In this document: one piece after another, positions 15,532 through 21,201 of the stretch
How positions within the stretch are numbered: position 1 is the first letter of the stretch
Layout: each line of letters begins with the position of its first letter
Source of the DNA: TMED14 sp041192685
GTDB lineage: Bacteria; Bacteroidota; Bacteroidia; Flavobacteriales; Schleiferiaceae
DNA length: 21,201 nt
Assembly (NCBI GenBank): GCA_041192685.1
Contig: JBEEMM010000007.1
Span: 1-21,201 of the forward strand
Direction: 5' to 3'
Program-made: the position numbers and the translations under genes
The notes under the pieces: generated by a model
Database searches by the model: none
Seen by the model: only the letters and a program-made list of their open reading frames with translations
Told to the model about the DNA's origin: nothing

Positions 15532-17472
15532 ATGAGCGAAAACAAGCATTACGGCGCAGACAGCATACAGGTCTTAGAAGGTTTAGAAGCAGTTCGCAAG
15601 CGGCCTGCCATGTACATCGGTGATGTCGGCCAGCGAGGCCTTCACCATTTGGTCTATGAGGTGGTCGATAACTCCATTGACGAGGCCCTGGCCGGACATG
15701 CTACCCGCATCGAGGTAACGATCCACGAGTCAAACAGCATTACGGTAAAAGACGACGGTCGGGGCATCCCGGTTGCCATGCACACCAAGGAGGGAAGGTC
15801 GGCCCTAGAAGTGGTTATGACGGTACTTCACGCCGGCGGAAAGTTTGACAAAGACTCCTACAAGGTCTCCGGAGGTCTGCACGGTGTGGGCGTGAGCTGC
15901 GTGAATGCATTGTCTTCTTTGCTCAAGGTCAATGTGCACCGCGACGGTAAGGAGTACCAGCAGGAGTATAACATTGGTAAGCCCTTGTACGACGTCAAAG
16001 AGGTCGGTCCGTCTTCTTATCGCGGAACCATCGTGTATTTTGAGCCCGATACCACCATCTTCTACGAGAGTGTGTACCAGTTCGATATTTTGGCCGCTCG
16101 CTTGCGCGAACTGTCCTACCTGAACCGCGGAATTCGGATTCTTTTGACCGACGAGCGCGACATTCAAGAAGACGGAACCCAAAGAAGCCAGGAGTTTTAT
16201 AGCGAAGGGGGACTAAAGGAATTCACCGAGTTCATCGACCAGAATCGCGAGAAGCTCATTCCCGAGCCAATGTACATGGAAGGCGAGATTGAGGGCATTC
16301 CGGTGGAGGTTTCCATGATCTACAACACCTCCTACGCGGAGATTATTCATTCCTACGTCAACAACATCAACACGCACGAGGGCGGAACCCATTTGGCTGG
16401 TTTTCGCCGTGCCCTAACCCGCACCCTTAAGAAGTACGCCGACGAGTCGGGTATTTTGACTAAGGAAAAAATTGAAGTTGCTGGCGACGATTTTCGCGAG
16501 GGATTGACCGCTGTTATTAGCGTTAAGGTTATGGAGCCCCAGTTTGAGGGGCAAACCAAGACCAAGCTTGGCAACAGCGAGGTGGCCGGAGCCGTCGACC
16601 GAATTGTGGGCGAGATGCTCACGAACTACCTCGAGGAGCACCCTAACGAGGCGCGAATCATTGTTTCTAAGGTTGTTTTGGCCGCCAAGGCCCGCATCGC
16701 AGCCCGCAAGGCACGCGAGATGGTGCAGCGCAAAACAGTTTTGGGTTCCCATTCACTCCCAGGTAAGCTGGCCGACTGTTCAGAGACTGACCCCGCACAG
16801 TGCGAGATCTTTCTGGTAGAAGGAGACTCTGCGGGCGGTACCGCTAAGCAAGGTCGCGATCGCCGTTTTCAGGCTATTTTGCCCCTGCGCGGCAAGATTT
16901 TGAACGTGGAGAAGGCCATGCTGCATCGGATTTTTGAGAACGAAGAAATTCGCAACATGTTCACCGCTCTTGGGGTAAGCATTGGCACTCCAGAAGACAG
17001 CAAGGCCCTAAACACCGAGAAACTCCGCTACCATAAAATCATCATTATGGCGGATGCTGACGTGGACGGTTCCCACATTGCGACCTTGGTTCTCACCTTC
17101 CTGTTCCGATACATGAAGAATCTTGTAGAGCGCGGATTCGTCTACATCGCTTCGCCCCCTCTTTACTTGGTAAAAAAGGGTCAAAAGTCACAGTATGCCT
17201 GGAACGAAACCCAGCGCGATCAAGCCGGTCGTGAACTCGGTGGAGAAGACATGACTGGGGTTAGCGTGCAGCGCTACAAGGGTCTTGGTGAAATGAACTC
17301 GGAGCAGCTTTGGGAGACCACGCTGAACCCGGAGGCCCGGACGCTCAAGCAGGTGACTATTGATAATGCAACCGAGGCCGACCGAATCTTCTCCATGCTT
17401 ATGGGTGATGATGTTCCGCCACGCAGGGAATTTATTGAGAAAAATGCCCGCTATGCGCGCATTGACGCTTAA
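15532..17472 (+). CDS. gyrB: DNA gyrase subunit B
   Basis: GyrB is the ATPase and TOPRIM subunit of gyrase, which introduces negative supercoils with GyrA. The 646-residue length is the short form, lacking the large insert of E. coli GyrB. The GHKL ATPase domain shows EVVDNSIDEA (Glu43, Asn47), DDGRGIP (74-80) and GGLHGVG (114-120). The transducer region has QFEGQTKTKLGN (337-348). The TOPRIM domain has EGDSAGG (430-436) and DADVDGSHI (508-516), and the tail includes QRYKGLGEMN (580-589). Every expected catalytic and metal-binding residue is present. The family of origin is GyrB rather than ParE by its resemblance to Bacteroidota GyrB and the neighbouring mdh. It has its own -7 box and ends at a terminator that overlaps the mdh promoter. 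Confidence 0.97.
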   Translation: MSENKHYGADSIQVLEGLEAVRKRPAMYIGDVGQRGLHHLVYEVVDNSIDEALAGHATRIEVTIHESNSITVKDDGRGIPVAMHTKEGRSALEVVMTVLHAGGKFDKDSYKVSGGLHGVGVSCVNALSSLLKVNVHRDGKEYQQEYNIGKPLYDVKEVGPSSYRGTIVYFEPDTTIFYESVYQFDILAARLRELSYLNRGIRILLTDERDIQEDGTQRSQEFYSEGGLKEFTEFIDQNREKLIPEPMYMEGEIEGIPVEVSMIYNTSYAEIIHSYVNNINTHEGGTHLAGFRRALTRTLKKYADESGILTKEKIEVAGDDFREGLTAVISVKVMEPQFEGQTKTKLGNSEVAGAVDRIVGEMLTNYLEEHPNEARIIVSKVVLAAKARIAARKAREMVQRKTVLGSHSLPGKLADCSETDPAQCEIFLVEGDSAGGTAKQGRDRRFQAILPLRGKILNVEKAMLHRIFENEEIRNMFTALGVSIGTPEDSKALNTEKLRYHKIIIMADADVDGSHIATLVLTFLFRYMKNLVERGFVYIASPPLYLVKKGQKSQYAWNETQRDQAGRELGGEDMTGVSVQRYKGLGEMNSEQLWETTLNPEARTLKQVTIDNATEADRIFSMLMGDDVPPRREFIEKNARYARIDA

Positions 17473-17490
17473 GTCACCGCCTTTAGATTA

Positions 17491-17498
17491 TACCTTTG
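17491..17498 (+). promoter_or_regulatory. -7 box (TACCTTTG) for mdh, abutting the gyrB terminator
   Basis: TACCTTTG is an exact TAnnTTTG match 18 nt after the gyrB stop and 41 nt before the mdh ATG at 17540. The terminator stem begins only 2 nt downstream, so the expected start of transcription falls within the 5' arm of the hairpin. Confidence 0.55.
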
Positions 17499-17500
17499 AG

Positions 17501-17525
17501 GAGTCGCTTAGCGGCTCTTTTTTTT
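17501..17525 (+). terminator. Rho-independent terminator of gyrB
   Basis: GAGTCGC (17501-17507) pairs with GCGGCTC (17511-17517) through seven pairs including one G-T, with loop TTA, followed directly by eight T residues (17518-17525). It lies 28 nt past the gyrB stop and 14 nt before the mdh ATG. Confidence 0.85.
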
Positions 17526-17539
17526 AATAAAGCAAACCG

Positions 17540-18469
17540 ATGAAAATTACCGTTGTAGGCGCCGGAAACGTAGGCGCAACCTGTGCAGAAGCCATGGTCC
17601 GCATGGAACTCGCTGAAGTTATTGTACTTCTTGATATCAAAGAGGGTTTTGCCGAGGGCAAGGCCATGGATATGAACCAAACGGCTACGCTCAACGGCTT
17701 TAGCAGCGTGGTTCATGGCGTTACCAACGACTACGCCGCTACGGCAGGGTCCAAGGTCGTAGTCATAACCAGCGGAATTCCGCGCAAGCCGGGCATGACC
17801 CGCGAGGAGCTCATAGGTACCAATGCAGGAATCGTAAAGTCGGTGGTTGACAATGCATTGAAGTATTCTCCCGAAGCCATTATTGTGGTGATTTCCAATC
17901 CAATGGACACCATGACCTACCTGGCGGCCAAGCAGAGCGGATTGCCCAAGAACCGCATCATTGGCATGGGTGGAATCCTGGATTCCGCGCGTTTTAAGTA
18001 CTTCTTGTCGGGAGCCCTGAACCTCCCCGTGAGCGACCTGCAGGCCACCGTCATTGGTGGTCATGGAGACACCACCATGATTCCCTTGACCCGAATGGCG
18101 AGCTACCAAAGCACTCCAGTGAGCAACTACCTCAGTGCTGAGAAACTGGCGGAGGTTAAGTCGGCAACCATGGTGGGTGGTGCAACCCTAACTGGCCTGC
18201 TCGGAACCTCTGCCTGGTATGCGCCGGGTGCTGCGGGTGCAGTACTTACCGCGAGCATAGTCCGCGACCAAAAGAAGATTTTCCCTTGCTCGGTCTACCT
18301 CGAGGGAGAATATGGAGAGAGCGACATCTGCATGGGGGTTCCTGTGGTAGTGGGCGCCAATGGTTGGGAGTCCATTGTGGACTACCGACTTAACGCGGAG
18401 GAAGCGGCGGAGTTTGCGAAAAGCGCAGCGGCCGTCCGTGCCATGAACGTGGTCTTGGACAGCTTGTAA
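17540..18469 (+). CDS. mdh: Malate dehydrogenase
   Basis: MDH interconverts malate and oxaloacetate with NAD in the TCA cycle. The 309-residue protein belongs to the LDH-like MDH group. It has the Rossmann motif VVGAGNVG (5-12) and Asp32 at the end of strand 2, which favours NAD over NADP. Substrate arginines are Arg82 and Arg88 in GIPRKPGMTREEL, with Arg82 and the neighbouring Arg/Met region indicating MDH rather than lactate dehydrogenase (LDH has Gln at that position). Also present are Asn120 in ISNPMD, Asp148/Arg151 in ILDSARFKYF and the catalytic His175 in IGGHGDTTM. The start ATG has an A-rich upstream segment and no Shine-Dalgarno. It is preceded by a -7 box and followed by a palindromic terminator. 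Its last 80 nt overlap the converging DCC gene. Confidence 0.95.
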   Translation: MKITVVGAGNVGATCAEAMVRMELAEVIVLLDIKEGFAEGKAMDMNQTATLNGFSSVVHGVTNDYAATAGSKVVVITSGIPRKPGMTREELIGTNAGIVKSVVDNALKYSPEAIIVVISNPMDTMTYLAAKQSGLPKNRIIGMGGILDSARFKYFLSGALNLPVSDLQATVIGGHGDTTMIPLTRMASYQSTPVSNYLSAEKLAEVKSATMVGGATLTGLLGTSAWYAPGAAGAVLTASIVRDQKKIFPCSVYLEGEYGESDICMGVPVVVGANGWESIVDYRLNAEEAAEFAKSAAAVRAMNVVLDSL

Positions 18470-18800
18470 GATCCGTATCGGTCAAGCCAAAAATTCGGTA
18501 CCGGTGGGTTGCAACCCACCGGTATATTTTTTTATACCCCGGCGTAAACCGAACCACCGTCGCCAGCAAAGGCCCCCAGGGCCGGGTATGCCGCAGTGCG
18601 GTGACTACCGCGTCCGCATCATAAAATACTCCATTCGGGGTCCACAAAACAACGCCGCCCGGGTGAGATTCCGACCATTGCGGAGTCAGCGGGGCATAGG
18701 AAAGCAGCCCGTCGCGATCCAGAGCGTTGAGCCAATAAACCGAGCGATGGCAGAGGGCACAGTGCCCGTCGTAGAGAACGATTAAGGAAGCTTGATCCAT
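18390..18800 (-). CDS. DCC1/DUF393-family thiol-disulfide oxidoreductase
   Basis: The 136-residue protein opens with LIVLYDGHCALCHRSVYWL, the DxxCxxC signature (Asp11, Cys14, Cys17) of the DCC1 or YuxK-like family, small thioredoxin-fold proteins of largely unproven function. The middle (GVFYDADAVVTALRHT) and end (KKIYRWVATHRYRIFG) also fit the family. Homologues normally end shortly after the RYRxFG block. Here the last 26 or so residues (from about 111, SCPRPRSWHGR onward) are antisense to the final codons of mdh and look like run-on sequence to the first available stop. The ATG lies 19 nt inside the end of the upstream T9SS gene, suggesting translational coupling. Residues 93-100 are encoded by the palindrome that terminates mdh. 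Confidence 0.8.
   Translation of the reverse strand: MDQASLIVLYDGHCALCHRSVYWLNALDRDGLLSYAPLTPQWSESHPGGVVLWTPNGVFYDADAVVTALRHTRPWGPLLATVVRFTPGYKKIYRWVATHRYRIFGLTDTDLTSCPRPRSWHGRPLRFSQTPPLPPR
18499..18533 (+). terminator. mdh terminator: 26-nt perfect palindrome plus T-run
   Basis: Positions 18499-18510 and 18513-18524 are exact reverse complements (TACCGGTGGGTT / AACCCACCGGTA) around a central GC. TA and seven T residues (18527-18533) follow on the plus strand. It begins 29 nt after the mdh stop. On the minus strand the palindrome is followed by CCGAATTTTT, so weaker termination there is possible, inside the DCC coding region. Confidence 0.9.
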
Positions 18801-21201
18801 CGCGCAACTCCCACCGGACTCCAGAGCAGGTAAACACCCGCCGGCCAGCTTCGGGTATTTAGGGCCTGGTTGGGGCCGATTGCAAATTCGCCGATAAATC
18901 GGCCGTCTAGGGTAAGAACCCTAACCCGGGTCTCGACCCGAGCCTGCAGCCATTCGGTCCCGGGGTTGGGGTAAACGTCCAACTGCGAAGGCAGCATTAT
19001 GCCTTCATCACTACCTATTTGGTTGGTGTCCGAGGTCATGTAGCGGATTCCTCCCGTCCCAACGCCCAAAACCAATTCTGGCCGGCCGTCGCTGTCTAAA
19101 TCGCCAAACCAGGGTGCGTTCAGGCTTCCGTCGTGGGCCATAGTACTGCCGCGCTGAAGCCGTGGCGTCATTAAAAACTCCAGATCAATTCTAAGGCTGT
19201 CGGTCCCAAGCCCTGGCATGGCGCAGCCGTCGCTGAGGATGCTGTTGTGGTTGGCAACATCGCCAAAAGCATGGCTGGCAAAAGGAGTTCGGTGCGCTGC
19301 CAAGTGCACGTCGCTGCTGGGAAGGTTTCGGCTAAAGCAAAATTCCACCACCAGATTGGACTGTCCGTCGTAGTCAATTGGGTTCTGAAACGAGATAAAA
19401 TTCCAGCCCTGGCTGAGCACCGCGAGGTAGGAGAAGCCCACCTCACCGCCAGGCCCCATGCCGGTCAACGAATTGGCATTGCTGTGGCGAACGCTCACCG
19501 TGAAACCCTGGCTCAGGTAGGGAGCGCTCGAGGTAATACAGTTAACCTTTAAGCCTTGAATGCGCGTGGGCCCCGAAATTCCAGCCGCCGCGAGTTCTGA
19601 GGCCTTGATGAGGTATTGGTGCCTCCCGGTGCGCCGGCTTCCGCCAAAAGGCGTTTGAAGCGTGGTCGCCGTAGGCTGCGCATTGGCCGTTTGAATGAGC
19701 GGACTCAGGCTCGGCGGAAGCGCAAGGATGCTCGAGGCATTCGGGTAGGCCAGGACCCCCGCGTAGCGGCTCCCGACCCACAATTCCATTTGCCCCCCGT
19801 TGAGGTAGGCGCGTGGAACAGAGCGTCCGTTGAAGGTCCTAGCCGTATCCACGTCAATGGATCCAAAGTTTGTGCTCACCAAGTTCCAGGCGCCGGCGTC
19901 GTTTCTCAAGAAAGCGACCTCGCCCTTCTCGTTGCCAATGAGCAGGTCTAAATCGCCGTCGCCATCCAGGTCAAAGAGTTCTGGGCTCGCGTTTTGGCCC
20001 ACGTCATGGCTCGTTAGCAAGGCTGCGGACCCGCTAAAGCTGGGACTGATCAAGGTGCCGCTGTTGTAGGCCACGTACACTTGACCGTTGGTTCGTCCGA
20101 CCGTCATATCCACCAGTCCGTCTGCGTTGAGGTCGCCCAGAGCGGGAGCAGTCCAAGTGGGGTCGGGACCGAGGTTGGAAGGCGTAGTAATTGGGGTAGC
20201 GCGCCAAACGGGCTGGCTAATCGTTCCATAATTCACCCAATAAGACAAGCCCCTTCGGCTGCCGATAATCAGGTCAACCAGCCCGTCGGTATTGAGGTCC
20301 GCGCCATAAGGCACCGAATAGGTGCCCAATTCTACCATTTCGTCTTGAAGGAATCGGGTCTGCGTGCGCTGCCATACCGGTGCTGTTGCGCTGCCGTTGT
20401 TTTGGTAAAGCCAGACGCAGGAGTCGGCCGATCCAGAATACATGTTTGGACTCGCCACAATTTCGCTCACGCCGTCCAGGTTGGCATCGACGGCCGAAAA
20501 TCCCGGAAAAAGCAAATTCACAGGGTTGCTCGCGGCAGGCCAAGTGCTGTCTTGGCTCTCAATATTGGCTTGAGCCAAGGTTCCCACGTTAAAACCGACC
20601 ACGCCGGACTCATACGAAACGTCGCCAATCAATGCGTCCGGCAATCCATTGCCGGTCATGTCGTGCAGGAGTAGGGTAGACCCGGCATGCTTTACGTCCT
20701 CGGTCTGCGGCGCTCGGGGCGGGAGCGAGGCAATGCAGGCATCAATGACTAGGGCATTTCGTACCCCCGACTCTTCGACATCGCCCCAGCAGCCGTCGGC
20801 GCGAACAAAGGTCAGTCCGCAGTTTTGCTGGTTTTGGTGCCACTCGATTTTGGTTCCGCCCTGGTCAAAACAGAGCACGTCGATGTCGCCGTCCTGATCG
20901 ATGTCGCCGATGTAGGGACGGTCTGCGCTCAGGACCTGCAGGTTATAGGCCGGACTCCCCGCGGTGTAGACCGAGCGCAGTTCTGTCAGTGGCCCCAAGG
21001 CCCAGGTGAACGAGAGAATTCCATTCGTTCTCTGCCCCTGCCAAACACCGACTCCGTGCACGACCCAAGCAAAAATGTCGGGAATGCCGTCGCAGTTGTA
21101 GTCGACTACATGGACCCACTGCTTGTTGTTCGGGAAGTTGCTCGTCCAAGTTGGGCGTTCGATCCATTGGCCATTAATCCGCTCCAGTGCAAGCCAACGG
21201 T
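18782..21201 (-). CDS. FG-GAP/VCBS-repeat surface protein with T9SS sorting domain (5' end outside window)
   Basis: The frame is open from the window edge (no stop between 21201 and the GTG at 21061, which is not taken as the start), so at least 805 residues are present and the signal peptide is missing. Numbering from that GTG, calcium-binding-type FG-GAP blades include DIDQDGDIDVLC (53-64), DMTGNGLPDALIGD (134-147), DANLDGVSEIV (192-202), DLNTDGLVDLIIG (255-267), DLNADGLVDMTVG (310-322), DLDGDGDLDLLIG (364-376) and DLDSDGRPELVLG (654-666), plus DYNCDGIPD upstream. A separate beta-rich domain, starting near TPFGGSRRTGRHQYLIKASEL, lies at about 468-635. The C terminus LDVYPNPG...LDGRFIGEF...WPAGVYLLW...WIKLP is a type A T9SS signal, so the protein is exported and probably surface-attached. 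Its ligand is unknown. Confidence 0.88.
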   Translation of the reverse strand, partial: RWLALERINGQWIERPTWTSNFPNNKQWVHVVDYNCDGIPDIFAWVVHGVGVWQGQRTNGILSFTWALGPLTELRSVYTAGSPAYNLQVLSADRPYIGDIDQDGDIDVLCFDQGGTKIEWHQNQQNCGLTFVRADGCWGDVEESGVRNALVIDACIASLPPRAPQTEDVKHAGSTLLLHDMTGNGLPDALIGDVSYESGVVGFNVGTLAQANIESQDSTWPAASNPVNLLFPGFSAVDANLDGVSEIVASPNMYSGSADSCVWLYQNNGSATAPVWQRTQTRFLQDEMVELGTYSVPYGADLNTDGLVDLIIGSRRGLSYWVNYGTISQPVWRATPITTPSNLGPDPTWTAPALGDLNADGLVDMTVGRTNGQVYVAYNSGTLISPSFSGSAALLTSHDVGQNASPELFDLDGDGDLDLLIGNEKGEVAFLRNDAGAWNLVSTNFGSIDVDTARTFNGRSVPRAYLNGGQMELWVGSRYAGVLAYPNASSILALPPSLSPLIQTANAQPTATTLQTPFGGSRRTGRHQYLIKASELAAAGISGPTRIQGLKVNCITSSAPYLSQGFTVSVRHSNANSLTGMGPGGEVGFSYLAVLSQGWNFISFQNPIDYDGQSNLVVEFCFSRNLPSSDVHLAAHRTPFASHAFGDVANHNSILSDGCAMPGLGTDSLRIDLEFLMTPRLQRGSTMAHDGSLNAPWFGDLDSDGRPELVLGVGTGGIRYMTSDTNQIGSDEGIMLPSQLDVYPNPGTEWLQARVETRVRVLTLDGRFIGEFAIGPNQALNTRSWPAGVYLLWSPVGVARWIKLP

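Noticed and set aside
1..21201. CRISPR array, tRNA, rRNA, insertion sequence or phage genes
   Set aside because: No regularly spaced repeats, cloverleaf-like sequences, transposase motifs or terminal inverted repeats were seen when reading the window.

Overview
The window comes from a Gram-negative member of the Bacteroidota, most likely a Flavobacteriia/Cryomorphaceae-type marine or freshwater lineage with a fairly GC-rich genome for that group. The evidence is a TonB-dependent receptor tail, an Omp28-like lipoprotein, a long two-domain FG-GAP protein with a type IX secretion (T9SS) sorting domain, near absence of Shine-Dalgarno sequences, and several exact matches to the Bacteroidota -7 box TAnnTTTG a short distance upstream of start codons.

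Layout. (1) 1-3811, plus strand: the end of a TonB-dependent receptor, then pyrG (CTP synthase) and yidC (membrane insertase) only 3 nt apart. (2) 3812-4196: an intergenic stretch with no recognised gene, ending in a strong terminator for the minus strand. (3) 4197-7656, minus strand: a tight run queA, an endonuclease/exonuclease/phosphatase-fold protein, and an Omp28-like CxxC lipoprotein. (4) 7704-9872, plus strand: one 722-residue protein made of two glycosyltransferase units. (5) 9925-10617, minus strand: an FtsE-type ABC ATPase without a neighbouring ftsX. (6) 10673-18469, plus strand: a 1013-residue periplasmic TPR protein overlapping a plug-less outer-membrane barrel protein, then gyrB and mdh, each of the last two with its own -7-like box. 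(7) 18390-21201, minus strand: a 5'-truncated T9SS surface protein and a DCC1/DUF393 thiol-disulfide oxidoreductase whose start overlaps the end of the T9SS gene and whose end overlaps mdh tail to tail.

Most genes are housekeeping (nucleotide synthesis, membrane protein insertion, tRNA modification, topology, TCA cycle) interleaved with cell-envelope genes. I see no mobile element, CRISPR array, rRNA or tRNA. The most interesting signals are organisational: a terminator hairpin placed exactly where the next gene's transcript should start (gyrB/mdh), a 26-nt perfect palindrome that is both the mdh terminator and coding sequence of the opposing DCC gene, a fused glycosyltransferase pair with no methionine in its C-terminal 413 residues, and a TPR plus barrel gene pair of unknown role.
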